The translations under genes and the position numbers were made by a program. Of a stretch of DNA of 64,000 nucleotides, positions 33,189 through 41,725 are shown piece after piece (position 1 is the stretch's first letter; each line of letters begins with the position of its first letter). Under the pieces are notes generated by a model. The model worked only from the letters and a program-made list of their open reading frames with translations, had not been told where the DNA came from and searched no databases. This DNA comes from Bacillota bacterium (GTDB lineage Bacteria > Bacillota > Clostridia > Lachnospirales > Lachnospiraceae), in NCBI GenBank assembly GCA_023436065.1, contig JAEZKU010000024.1:310001-374000 (forward strand), written 5' to 3'.

Positions 33189-34412
33189 TTATTGGTTATC
33201 TCTCGCCGACTGAAGAATTAATGACTCCTTCATCCGGAGGGTAAAAGGTATCTCGATGACTGTCGCTGCTACCACCAGTAACATCGGTATGGTGACAGAG
33301 CCAACAGTCGAGTTGATCGCTTCAAAGAGGACAACAAAGAGGAAACCCGAAATCTGACCCATCAGAAGGATCAATCCAAAGGAAGTTCCCTCCTTGACCG
33401 GATAAGCAACCTCCGCGCCATGCTGGAACAGTATTGGTGCCACTCCCATGACGGTAAAGCCCGCAAGTCCGGCTACCAGAGCTACCAGCGAATACTCCGA
33501 TAGATACGTCAATCCCAGATATAATGGTACGAGTAAGGAGATGGCAGCAATAAACATCGGTGTTCTTCTGTGCAGCTTATCCGACAGGATCGGGAGCACG
33601 ACTGCTCCGATCACACCGGCCACAACAAATACCGCTCCGACAATCCCTGCTTGATCCATCGTTAACCCGCGGGGCTTCAGTATTGTCTCGATCAGAGTAA
33701 GTAAAGTGTTAAAGATACCCATTGATATGAAAACGATCACAAGCACATAAATAAAATTTTTATTTTTGAATAGCTTTAACATCGAACCAATGCTGATATC
33801 TTCCTTCTCGGCCTCCGGTCCCGGAGCAATGCGGGGGCGTTCCCTGGTAAAGGCAATCGCAATCACCGCACAGATGAAGGCAATGAGCCCGTATACCTGA
33901 TAAACCAAAGGAATACCATTCTTTTCTACCAGCATCGGAGATAATACCATCGCAACGACGAAGCCCAGATACTGAGCCATCGTGAGAATCCCGGAAGCGA
34001 TGGATCGCTCTGTCAGCGGGAACCAATTTGCAGGAACCTTGGTAGAAATGTTCAGCAGGAACGGCTGTCCGATCGCGATAGCGAACTGGCAGACAAGAAC
34101 GATTCCGAAATGATCGGCAAAAATAATTCTTAATACTCCGAACACAGCCGTAATCAGGCATCCGATGGTTAGGGAATGCCGAAATCCGAACTTATCAATG
34201 ACCCAGGATGCAGGAAATGTAAACAATATGTACATAATCATATAGCTTGTGCTGAACATGGATATTTCCATGCTACCAACACCGTAGTATTCAGCGGCAA
34301 GACTGGCTACCGGTGCAAGTGTCAGCCAAAACATCTCCGTACAGATGATTGCCGGCACAATCGCAGCTAAAATTATCCATCGATACCCAAATACTTTATA
34401 CTGTGTATCCAA
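33189..34412 (-). CDS. Major facilitator superfamily transporter
   Basis: This 407-aa protein has about 12 hydrophobic helices and the cytoplasmic signature DKFGFRHSL between helices 2 and 3. The pattern is distantly reminiscent of the FLVCR-type MFS group. A TTG at 34412 is taken as the start, because a strong AAGGAGG lies seven bases before it, whereas the ATG 30 bases further upstream has none. Its own promoter lies in the 99-bp gap to the aldolase gene. Together with the aminotransferase and aldolase it probably imports the pathway substrate. Confidence 0.85.
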   Translation of the reverse strand: MDTQYKVFGYRWIILAAIVPAIICTEMFWLTLAPVASLAAEYYGVGSMEISMFSTSYMIMYILFTFPASWVIDKFGFRHSLTIGCLITAVFGVLRIIFADHFGIVLVCQFAIAIGQPFLLNISTKVPANWFPLTERSIASGILTMAQYLGFVVAMVLSPMLVEKNGIPLVYQVYGLIAFICAVIAIAFTRERPRIAPGPEAEKEDISIGSMLKLFKNKNFIYVLVIVFISMGIFNTLLTLIETILKPRGLTMDQAGIVGAVFVVAGVIGAVVLPILSDKLHRRTPMFIAAISLLVPLYLGLTYLSEYSLVALVAGLAGFTVMGVAPILFQHGAEVAYPVKEGTSFGLILLMGQISGFLFVVLFEAINSTVGSVTIPMLLVVAATVIEIPFTLRMKESLILQSARDNQ

Positions 34413-34474
34413 GAAACCTCCTCCTTCTGCTCTACCTATCATAGCAGGTATTCCCCAAATTTATTTCTATTTAC

Positions 34475-34503
34475 ATTATAAATAATCTGTTACGATATGT
34501 AAA
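34475..34503 (-). promoter_or_regulatory. Promoter of the MFS gene
   Basis: On the minus strand TTTACA (34498-34503), a 17-bp spacer and a perfect TATAAT (34475-34480) are present. Confidence 0.65.
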
Positions 34504-34511
34504 TCTTTCCG

Positions 34512-35678
34512 CTATTTGGATTTCTTGGAATAACTTTTCTGGTAAACAAGGTGCATTAGAAGGCATTCCAGACGATTGATGGTTTTCGCTCCCTGAGCTA
34601 TTCCGGTTCCCACCTTTGTGTGGGCATTTTTCTCCATTACAATGCAGACCGCCTGCAGATCGGATTTATTGGCCGCACAGCATAAAGCTCCGGCACCGGG
34701 GATGAGTACTCCGAGCCGTCCCTTCATTGCCCGTACGCAAGCCTTAGGGGATAATCCGTTGCTACAGCGTACGTCCACACCGACAATCTGAGCAAAATCA
34801 TCCAGATAGGGCTTGAGCTTTAGTCCGGTATAAGATAATGCAACCAGCGCAGGGTCCTTATCCTGGGTTATGAAATTAACATCTCTGCGATTTTGATAGA
34901 TCAGACTGTGAAAAAGAGCTTCCTCCGGCATGGGATCCGTGAAGTGATAAGTCTTCTTCTCCTTACCTTCGAGGACGAAGCCCTCCGGTATCCGATAGCT
35001 GCTATCATACTCCGGTACCTTCTCAGGCATCTTTACCCTTTTTCCGGTCACCTTCGAGATATAGAATTCAAATCTGTGTAGGGGATCATAAATCTTCTCC
35101 CCGCTTTTCATCAGATAATCCTCCCGCAAATATCTTTCACAGGCCTCCTCGAGCTGTCTTGCCGTAAGAAAAGCCTCTTCATAGCTTTCTCCGTAGTATA
35201 AGGCACCATGGTGAGCCATAATGACGGCATGCCCCTTGTTGCGCTTCAGTGCTGCTTCTACACCCTGCTTCAGCTTCTTTGTACCGGGCAGACCATAAGC
35301 GGCGATCGGAACACTATCCCCCAACCTGTCATAGCCTAAGGACGGCATCTCTGAAAGGGTCATAGCACTGATGACTGAGGCATATTTCTGATGGGTATGG
35401 ATAACAAAATTCATCTCCGGGTAGATCTGATAGATCAGGGCATGGAGCCTTTTCTCGGATGAGGGCTTAATATCACCTTCATAGGAGCAATCCTCTGTAC
35501 GGCATAGTACGATTTCCTCGGTCGTTAAGGTTTCATATGCTCTTCCGCTCGGTGTGACCGCAAAGGTATCCTGATCCACACGACAGCTTACATTTCCCCA
35601 CGTCCGGGCAATCAGCCCCGATTCAACAAGTGCAAGTCCTGCCTTTACGACAAGCTGCATTGCATCTAAATTCTGCAT
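34512..35678 (-). CDS. Two-domain class II aldolase/adducin family protein
   Basis: This 388-aa protein has an N-terminal class II aldolase domain (about 1-205). Its zinc-ligand histidines are HTHQKYAS and AHHGALYYG, with a sugar-phosphate site TPSGRAYETL. A second, shorter aldolase-like half (about 225-385, PALVALSYTGLKLKPYLDD, GALCCAANKSD) lacks the paired histidines. Typical family members are 200-230 aa, so this is a fusion or duplication with one degenerate half. GGAGG precedes the ATG at 35678. It follows the aminotransferase by 19 bases and probably cleaves a phosphorylated sugar or amino-polyol. Confidence 0.83.
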   Translation of the reverse strand: MQNLDAMQLVVKAGLALVESGLIARTWGNVSCRVDQDTFAVTPSGRAYETLTTEEIVLCRTEDCSYEGDIKPSSEKRLHALIYQIYPEMNFVIHTHQKYASVISAMTLSEMPSLGYDRLGDSVPIAAYGLPGTKKLKQGVEAALKRNKGHAVIMAHHGALYYGESYEEAFLTARQLEEACERYLREDYLMKSGEKIYDPLHRFEFYISKVTGKRVKMPEKVPEYDSSYRIPEGFVLEGKEKKTYHFTDPMPEEALFHSLIYQNRRDVNFITQDKDPALVALSYTGLKLKPYLDDFAQIVGVDVRCSNGLSPKACVRAMKGRLGVLIPGAGALCCAANKSDLQAVCIVMEKNAHTKVGTGIAQGAKTINRLECLLMHLVYQKSYSKKSK

Positions 35679-35697
35679 GAAGCACCTCCGACTCATC

Positions 35698-37176
35698 CTA
35701 CTCCTGTATCAGTGCCATATTCCGGAATACGCGTTCGAATCTGCTTAAAGCATCATCGATCATCTCTTCCGTATAGGCTGCACTGGTATATAATCTGCTT
35801 CCTGCCAGGGTAACAAGACCCTCAGCCATATAAGCGGCCCCAACATGCTCCATTTCCTTCTTACGTACTGAGGTCTCATGTAAAATCTTCGGTATCGTCC
35901 AGGGCTTAGACCAATTGATGGAGAAGTGGGCAGTTCCCACAGTCTCGAGGTGGCATACGGAGCCTTGATTAAAGGCAACGAAAGGAAGGTCATATTTCTT
36001 GATCAGTTCCTGAAGACCCTTCGTCAGCCTGTCACCCATCTGACCCGCAACCTGTGCCGCATTGGTTCTTTCGATTTCACATAAGGTATAATATCCTGCA
36101 ACACAGCTGATCGGAGCAGCTGCCATCGTTCCACCGATTAATGCTTTTTTCACTTTGTCACCGGTCTGGATACCTGCAGCGAGATACTTCATGTATTCCT
36201 TCTTACCACCGAGTCCGCCGGCACCCGGATATCCTCCTGCCACTACCTTACCAAAGACAGTAAGATCCGGTGATACTCCGAAGTATCCCTGCGCTCCCGA
36301 CATACCGATACGGAATGCTGTTACCACCTCATCAAAGATGAATAATGCACCGTATTTTCTGCAAAGAGCTTCCACACCTTTATTGAAATCCATATCCACA
36401 CATCTTGTTCCGCTTTCCGGTCCTATCGGTTCTATCATGACTGCAGCAGTACCGCCGTGTAATTTGTTTCTCTTTAATTTACGCTCCAGATCCTTCAAAT
36501 CATTCGGGAAGAACTCCTGTGTATGGCTGAAGCAGAAGTGCGGTACACCATGCGCCTGCGTCCATTTGGAGCCCGGGATACGGATACCGTATGCCAGCTG
36601 GTCACTCCAGCCGTGATATGCTCCGCCCATCTTAATAATATTCTTTTTGCCGGTAGCAAGTCTTGCAACACGGATGGCTGCCATACATGCCTCGGTTCCG
36701 GAACCCAGCATTCTGAACATCTCAACTGTAGGGAAGCTCTCAGAAATCTTCTTGGCCAGCTTATATTCAAACTCATGGAACAGACCAGTGGAAGGTCCGC
36801 AATCATTTAACAGCTCAATTACCTTATTGCGAACGAATTCAGGGTTACTTCCCAGTACGGTAGGTCCGCCTGCCTGTAGAAAATCATAGTACTTGTTGCC
36901 GTCGATGTCGTAAAGATATGCTCCCTCTGCCTTGGTAAATACCAACGGAAATGGATAGTTAAAAGCAAGATTATGTTGAACGCCTCCGGGAATCAGCTGC
37001 TTTGCTTCTCCTATCATCGCCTTTGATTTTGCGCATTTTTGATCAAAATACTCCTTCTCATATCGTTCCAGTGCTTCCCGGCTGATGCTTGTAATCGGTT
37101 TCTCGATCAGCTCTGAAAGTTCCTGATTAACCTTCTTCGCATCCGGGTAATTTGAAATAGCATAACGAGTATCCAT
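35698..37176 (-). CDS. Class III aminotransferase, glutamate-1-semialdehyde aminomutase-like
   Basis: This 492-aa PLP enzyme is of the GSA-aminomutase type, with IPGGVQHNLAFNYPFPL, the phosphate-binding GSGTEACMAAIRVAR, AAYHGW-like GGAYHGWSDQ, the cofactor Asp in FIFDEVVTAFR and the Schiff-base Lys in VFGKVVAGGYPGAGG. It is about 60 residues longer than HemL, the extra sequence being at the N terminus. With a TetR regulator, aldolase, transporter and kinase, and no other haem genes, it is more likely catabolic (amination or deamination of a small sugar-like compound) than a haem enzyme. GGAGG precedes the ATG. Confidence 0.85.
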   Translation of the reverse strand: MDTRYAISNYPDAKKVNQELSELIEKPITSISREALERYEKEYFDQKCAKSKAMIGEAKQLIPGGVQHNLAFNYPFPLVFTKAEGAYLYDIDGNKYYDFLQAGGPTVLGSNPEFVRNKVIELLNDCGPSTGLFHEFEYKLAKKISESFPTVEMFRMLGSGTEACMAAIRVARLATGKKNIIKMGGAYHGWSDQLAYGIRIPGSKWTQAHGVPHFCFSHTQEFFPNDLKDLERKLKRNKLHGGTAAVMIEPIGPESGTRCVDMDFNKGVEALCRKYGALFIFDEVVTAFRIGMSGAQGYFGVSPDLTVFGKVVAGGYPGAGGLGGKKEYMKYLAAGIQTGDKVKKALIGGTMAAAPISCVAGYYTLCEIERTNAAQVAGQMGDRLTKGLQELIKKYDLPFVAFNQGSVCHLETVGTAHFSINWSKPWTIPKILHETSVRKKEMEHVGAAYMAEGLVTLAGSRLYTSAAYTEEMIDDALSRFERVFRNMALIQE

Positions 37177-37204
37177 ATCAAGTCCTCCTTAATTCTTCAT
37201 GTAA

Positions 37205-37218
37205 TGAGTGACGGCTCA
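37205..37218. promoter_or_regulatory. TetR operator-like site 1
   Basis: TGAG-TGACGG-CTCA lies just downstream of the transcription start expected from the aminotransferase promoter. It shares the TGAG-N6-CTCA pattern with site 2. Confidence 0.6.
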
Positions 37219-37229
37219 CTTTTAATTCG

Positions 37230-37257
37230 ATTATACCACTTTGGTAGTTAATGTCAA
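37230..37257 (-). promoter_or_regulatory. Promoter of the aminotransferase-aldolase operon
   Basis: On the minus strand a perfect TTGACA (37252-37257), a 16-bp spacer and a perfect TATAAT (37230-37235) are seen. Confidence 0.82.
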
Positions 37258-37337
37258 TGTTTATCAGGCAAAATGCTATGCTGATTCTATAAAATGTTTC
37301 AATATTGCAATATATTGTATTTTGTGGTAAACTTATA

Positions 37338-37355
37338 TATGAGCAACTGCTCATA
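37338..37355. promoter_or_regulatory. TetR operator-like site 2
   Basis: TATGAGCA-AC-TGCTCATA is a perfect 8-2-8 inverted repeat 20 bases before the TetR start codon. Its core TGAG-CAACTG-CTCA matches the pattern of site 1, which supports autoregulation. Confidence 0.68.
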
Positions 37356-37374
37356 ATTAATTGGAGGTGTCCTT

Positions 37375-38019
37375 TTGACAGATTTATTCTTACGTATCCC
37401 GGAAGAAAAAAGAAAACGCATCTATGATGCGGCAATCAATGAATTTGCTGTCTATGGCTATGTCAACGCCAATACCAATAAAATTGCCCGCAATGCAGGA
37501 ATCAGCGTGGGCAGTCTTTTTCAGTATTTTGATAATAAAGAGGATCTGTTTCTGACTACCGTCAAGCATTGCGCCTCTATATTGAAAGAAGCTCTGGAAC
37601 AGATCATGACGGATGAAGAGGATATCCTTATTAAAGTGGAGAAACTGCTTCGTACGATACAGACACATTCCAGAGAGAATATGAATATGATACGTCTCTA
37701 TAACGAGATGGCAACCCAAAGCAATTCCCGTATTATTTGCGAAGCGGTCGGAGAACTTGAGTCTATGACCGCACAGCTATACTCCTCCCTGATCGAACGG
37801 GCACAACAGGAAAATGAGGCAAGATCGGATTGCGATCCTAAGATGTTTGCTTTCCTTCTTGATAATCTGTTTATGATGTTCCAGTTTTCTTATTCCTGTG
37901 ATTATTACCGTGAACGCTTTAAGCTTTATGTCAGTGAGGATATCTTCGATCGGGATGATTTCGTCATTGAACAGTCTTTAAAATTCATCAAAGCAGCTTT
38001 TACAAACAAGACCAGTTAA
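37375..38019 (+). CDS. TetR-family regulator of the aminotransferase/kinase module
   Basis: This 214-aa protein has an N-terminal TetR helix-turn-helix (about 10-55: YDAAINEFAVYGY, TNKIARNAGISVGSLFQYF, NKEDLF) and an all-helical ligand domain. The start is a TTG at 37375, with GGAGG seven bases upstream. It is divergent from the aminotransferase operon, and matching palindromes lie at both promoters. It probably represses both directions until the substrate or an intermediate is bound. Confidence 0.88.
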   Translation: MTDLFLRIPEEKRKRIYDAAINEFAVYGYVNANTNKIARNAGISVGSLFQYFDNKEDLFLTTVKHCASILKEALEQIMTDEEDILIKVEKLLRTIQTHSRENMNMIRLYNEMATQSNSRIICEAVGELESMTAQLYSSLIERAQQENEARSDCDPKMFAFLLDNLFMMFQFSYSCDYYRERFKLYVSEDIFDRDDFVIEQSLKFIKAAFTNKTS

Positions 38020-38111
38020 GCAGCTATCAGGCGACCGGCTTTTTACATAAGATATGGATATCATACGGCTATACCGTTTCTAAACATCGGTTATGGCAGA
38101 CGGAGGATATG

Positions 38112-39710
38112 ATGGTGGGTTCCTATATTATTGCATATGATATTGGCACAACGGCAGTAAAAACCTGTCTCTTTCATATTGAGCAGAAGATACAACTGAT
38201 TTCCTATGCAACCTGTGCTTACCCCTTAAAGCTTTACGACAACGGAGGTGCTGAGCAAAATCCCGAGGATTGGTGGGAGGCAATGTGCTCTACCACAAAA
38301 GAGGTTCTTGAGCATTCTCTCCTCTCCCCTGATAAGATAGCCGGACTTTCCTTCTGTTCTCAGATGCAGGGTTTGGTTCTGGTAGACAAGGAGGGGAAGC
38401 CTGTTCGCCCGGCCATGAGCTATATGGATCAGCGCGCCGGTAACGAGCTTCGACAGGGGATGTCCCATGGTCTTAAGATCGCCGGTTGTAATATCATCAA
38501 GCTTTTGAAATCTCTGCATATCACCGGTGCTGTAGCTGCAAGTGTCAAGGATCCCGTGTGGAAATACAAATGGGTCGAAAAAAATGAACCCGAACTGTTC
38601 AAAGCCGTTTATAAATGGTTGGATGTGAAAGAATATGTAATTCTGAAATGTACCGGCAATTTTATCATGACAACGGACTCCGCTTTTGCAACCATGCTGT
38701 ATGATAGCCGAAAGGGGCATTCCGGTTTCAGTAAAACCATGTGTCGCATGCTTAAGGTAAATCCCGCTCATCTGCCCCGGATCATACAATCTACGGAGCA
38801 GGCCGGAAGCCTGACACAGGAAGCTGCTGCTGCGCTCGGTCTCACTGCTGGCACTCCTGTCTTCGGCGGAGGTGGTGATGCCTCTCTGATCGGAGTAGGT
38901 GCCGGTGCCGTCAAAACCGGTAGTACCCATATCTATTGCGGTACCTCCGGCTGGGTATCCACAGTGGTAGATCACAAGATTGTGGATACCAATGCTATGA
39001 TTGCAGCTATTGTTGGTGCAAGAGATGGTCATTATAATTATTTTGCTGAATTAGAGACAGCCGGCAAATGTTTGGAATGGGTTAAGGATCACCTTGCCTT
39101 GGATGAAATAGATATCTATCTGGAGAAAAAGAATGTAACTGAAGCATATGAAGCAATCTATACCAGCCTGTATGATTACATGATGGATACCATTATCAGG
39201 ATTCCTGCCGGCAGCAACGGTGTGATATTTACACCCTGGTTACATGGTAACCGCTGTCCCTTTGAGGATCCAAATGCACGTGGTATGTTCTTCAATATCA
39301 GCCTGGATACAGGTAAGACTCAGCTGATACGTTCTGTCCTGGAAGGTGTATGCTATCACATGAGATGGATGCTGGAAGCGCAAGAAAAGAAGATTTCCAC
39401 CTCCAATCCCATCCGCTTTGTCGGAGGTGGTGCACTCTCCTCTCTGACCTGCCAGATTCTTGCCGATATCCTGGACAGAAGGATTGAGACCGTACCGAAC
39501 CCTCAAAATGTCGGTTCTGTCGGCGCTGCCATCACTGCAGCCGTAGGGCTGGGAATCATCGATAGCCTGGAGCAGGCAGAAAACCTCATACATATCTCCG
39601 AGACCTACCTGCCGCGAGCTGAAAACAGAGCGGTATATGACCATGGTTTTCGGACCTTTCAACAATTATATCTATCCAACAAAAAGAATTTTTCCACTAT
39701 GAATAGGTAA
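38112..39710 (+). CDS. FGGY-family carbohydrate kinase
   Basis: This 532-aa kinase is related to xylulokinase and glycerol kinase. It has the N-terminal ATPase phosphate motif AYDIGTTAVKTCLF, the catalytic region (GGGGDASLIGVGAG) and the C-terminal nucleotide motif FVGGGALSSLTCQILADI. It would phosphorylate a sugar or polyol before aldol cleavage by the class II aldolase encoded divergently. The second of two adjacent ATGs (38112) is five bases from GGAGG and is preferred. The gene lies 92 bases after the TetR gene and is probably co-transcribed with it. Confidence 0.85.
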   Translation: MVGSYIIAYDIGTTAVKTCLFHIEQKIQLISYATCAYPLKLYDNGGAEQNPEDWWEAMCSTTKEVLEHSLLSPDKIAGLSFCSQMQGLVLVDKEGKPVRPAMSYMDQRAGNELRQGMSHGLKIAGCNIIKLLKSLHITGAVAASVKDPVWKYKWVEKNEPELFKAVYKWLDVKEYVILKCTGNFIMTTDSAFATMLYDSRKGHSGFSKTMCRMLKVNPAHLPRIIQSTEQAGSLTQEAAAALGLTAGTPVFGGGGDASLIGVGAGAVKTGSTHIYCGTSGWVSTVVDHKIVDTNAMIAAIVGARDGHYNYFAELETAGKCLEWVKDHLALDEIDIYLEKKNVTEAYEAIYTSLYDYMMDTIIRIPAGSNGVIFTPWLHGNRCPFEDPNARGMFFNISLDTGKTQLIRSVLEGVCYHMRWMLEAQEKKISTSNPIRFVGGGALSSLTCQILADILDRRIETVPNPQNVGSVGAAITAAVGLGIIDSLEQAENLIHISETYLPRAENRAVYDHGFRTFQQLYLSNKKNFSTMNR

Positions 39711-39769
39711 GCTATAGTAGAGATTTCCCCCAAACGCCTATTTCATATTATTTGCCCACATATTTTCAT

Positions 39770-39819
39770 AAAAAGAGGGAGATGCGATAACCCATTGCTG
39801 GCTGCATCACCCTCTTTTT
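39770..39819. terminator. Bidirectional terminator
   Basis: AAAAAGAGGG and CCCTCTTTTT pair, with GATGC/GCATC inside. It lies between the convergent kinase and DUF3795 genes. Confidence 0.87.
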
Positions 39820-39831
39820 ATGTATTTTTCT

Positions 39832-40164
39832 TTACTTTCTTAATGCCTCCAGCCTTTCCCTGGCCTTCTGATCATGATCAATGATGTTCTTTACCTCACC
39901 ACAGGGAAAGGTATCACAAGTACCACAATTGCTCTGCTGTCTCTCTATATTACAGCGGCGGATATTGCAGCTATCATTGTGGATAAACCGTTCCTCTGAC
40001 TGACATCCCCTGCAATTGATCTGTTCCGGTGCTATAACGGTATGAAACATCTTTCCCCACTCCGCTGCTGTCCTTTTGCGAAGCTCCTCATCATGATTGA
40101 TGGTTGCAATGTAGGTTGGACATTCATTACATAGCAAACCGCAACAAGCTAATATCTGACTCAT
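39832..40164 (-). CDS. DUF3795 cysteine-rich protein
   Basis: This 110-aa protein has about eleven cysteines (ACCGLLCNECPTY, CRGCQSEER, CNIRRCNIE, NCGTCDTFPCGE). It matches the DUF3795 pattern of small, probably metal-binding proteins common in anaerobes, whose function is unknown. AAGGAGG precedes the ATG at 40164. A 28-bp palindrome lies about 90 bases upstream, between this gene and the divergent Big_2 gene. Confidence 0.78.
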   Translation of the reverse strand: MSQILACCGLLCNECPTYIATINHDEELRKRTAAEWGKMFHTVIAPEQINCRGCQSEERFIHNDSCNIRRCNIERQQSNCGTCDTFPCGEVKNIIDHDQKARERLEALRK

Positions 40165-40252
40165 CACTTACTCCTCCTTATTCTTTCGCTTTTGCATGAT
40201 ATCGCTATACCACGCTTTTGATTGGTCCCCTGTAATCTTCATTATAAAAGGC

Positions 40253-40280
40253 ATAATATGACACCTATATGTCATATTAT
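40253..40280. promoter_or_regulatory. 28-bp perfect inverted repeat, candidate operator
   Basis: ATAATATGACA and TGTCATATTAT are perfect 11-base arms around CCTATA. The repeat sits in the 248-bp divergent intergenic region. It contains TATAAT-like sequence on both strands, so it may be a regulated promoter. No regulator gene is adjacent. Confidence 0.5.
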
Positions 40281-40412
40281 AAAATAAAATTTATACATAT
40301 TAACGAATTCCACTTCCTTTTTTATCTGTTCTGTCTGATATACTTCATAGGGTATTTGTGTTAAGCTTAAAGTGAGCCTGGGCATTTATTCCATCTCCTA
40401 AAGGAGGAATTT

Positions 40413-41423
40413 ATGTCTATATTCAAACGAACCTTTCTTGTGATAGTCTTATGTATTACTATTCTGTCCCTATCTTCCCTCCTCCCTGCAACCCGCGCCA
40501 AAGCTGACTCCCTTGGCTTCGTCCTTCTTTCCAAGTATCATGCGACCGTTGATGTCGGTGATGAATTCTATATAATCGCCGTCACTACTACCGGAGACAT
40601 GCCAAAATGGAAAAGCAGTTCATCAAAAATAGCTTCCGTGAACACTTATGGTAAGGTTACCGCGAAAAAGCCCGGAACTGTCACCATCACAGCAAAAATA
40701 AAAAACGGAGAAGCTTCCTGTAAGGTAACAGTAAAGAAGACAACCATTACCTTGAGCCAGACGTCCGTATCCCTGGAACGGGGGGAGAACCTACGGTTAT
40801 CCGCGAACACCTCCAATCAATCCGACGTCACCTGGAAGAGCAGTAAAAAAAGTATTGCTACCGTGGATGAGCAGGGGAATGTTACAGGGATGAAACCGGG
40901 TGAGACCACCATCACAGCCTCAGTGGACGGGACAAGCAAAACCTGCAGGGTTAAGGTTAACTATCCTAAAATTAAGCTAAACCGGTCAAAGCTTAAATTA
41001 TGGCGTGGGCAATCAGCCAAGCTGAGTGCAGAGGTCTCTTCCTTCGTAACTCCTGTCTGGAAAAGCAACAAAAAAAGTGTAGCCGTCGTAGATGAAACCG
41101 GTACCGTAACTGCGTTAAAGCATGGTACAGCGGTAATTACCGCCTGTGTAGACTCAGTCACCAGAAGCTGTGAGATCATAGTAGAACCACCGGAGATTAC
41201 CATCAGTCCTAAGGAGCTGACGCTGCTTTCCGGAGAAAACGCAAAGCTGACAGCAAAGGTATCCTCTGGGAATCCTGTTGTCTGGTCGAGCAGTAATCCC
41301 AATGTCTGTTCCGTGGATGAGAATGGAAAAATAACTGCCTGGCAGAAAGGCAGAGCCTACATCTATGCCTCAGAAGACGGAACCCGAGTACGCTGCGTCG
41401 TACACGTAACCGAAAAAGAATAA
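40413..41423 (+). CDS. Secreted protein with four Big_2 (Ig-like) repeats
   Basis: This 336-aa protein has a signal peptide (LVIVLCITILSLSSLLPATRAKA). Four bacterial Ig-like repeats of about 75 residues follow, each with the pattern W-K/S-S, I-A-x-V-D, G-x-V-T-x-x-K-P-G and a closing T-x-x-V-V strand (for example VTWKSSKKSIATVDEQGNVT). There is no LPXTG or SLH domain, so it may be released or held by other surface proteins. AAAGGAGG precedes the ATG. Confidence 0.82.
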   Translation: MSIFKRTFLVIVLCITILSLSSLLPATRAKADSLGFVLLSKYHATVDVGDEFYIIAVTTTGDMPKWKSSSSKIASVNTYGKVTAKKPGTVTITAKIKNGEASCKVTVKKTTITLSQTSVSLERGENLRLSANTSNQSDVTWKSSKKSIATVDEQGNVTGMKPGETTITASVDGTSKTCRVKVNYPKIKLNRSKLKLWRGQSAKLSAEVSSFVTPVWKSNKKSVAVVDETGTVTALKHGTAVITACVDSVTRSCEIIVEPPEITISPKELTLLSGENAKLTAKVSSGNPVVWSSSNPNVCSVDENGKITAWQKGRAYIYASEDGTRVRCVVHVTEKE

Positions 41424-41490
41424 TACAAGAGGGAATAATGCCACAGGCTTGATCCATAAAGAATTGATCGAAACGCATAATCTGAAAAGA

Positions 41491-41535
41491 GAGGACAACG
41501 AAGCCAAAGAACTATGGAATCGCTGTCCTTTTTCT
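41491..41535 (+). terminator. Probable terminator of the Big_2 gene
   Basis: AGGACAaCG pairs with CGcTGTCCT with one mismatch, and TTTTTCT follows. Confidence 0.55.
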
Positions 41536-41552
41536 ACACAAAATTAAATATG

Positions 41553-41615
41553 TTAATACTGATATTAATATTATTAATACTCATATTAATTTTATTAATT
41601 TCTATATTGACATTT
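41553..41615 (+). repeat. Three 21-bp direct repeats upstream of the yvl-like promoter
   Basis: Units start at 41553, 41574 and 41595. The first two differ at only two positions (TTAATACT then ATATTAAT), and the third is diverged and runs into the -35. Exactly 21 bp is two helical turns, as for protein sites arrayed on one face of DNA. Confidence 0.6.
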
Positions 41616-41635
41616 TGTAATGGAAGGTATATATT
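41607..41635 (+). promoter_or_regulatory. Promoter of the yvl-like operon
   Basis: TTGACA (41607-41612), a 17-bp spacer and TATATT (41630-41635) lie about 90 bases before the DUF2089 gene. Confidence 0.7.
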
Positions 41636-41725
41636 ATAGCCATCAGATAATAAATGGAAAAGTAAAACCGCTGGATGGCAGTATGCTTTATGAAAGCATG
41701 CTTAAATAACAGCAAGGAGGTTAAC

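Noticed and set aside
34413..34442. Upstream ATG as start of the MFS gene at 33189-34412
   Set aside because: The only strong ribosome-binding site lies downstream of this ATG and fits the TTG at 34412.
38226..39032. 268-codon open frame on the minus strand inside the FGGY kinase gene
   Set aside because: It is a shadow of the kinase reading frame with no start signal or family resemblance.
41553..41615. Short regularly spaced repeats as a possible CRISPR array
   Set aside because: The 21-bp units are contiguous without spacers and adjoin a promoter, and no cas genes are present.
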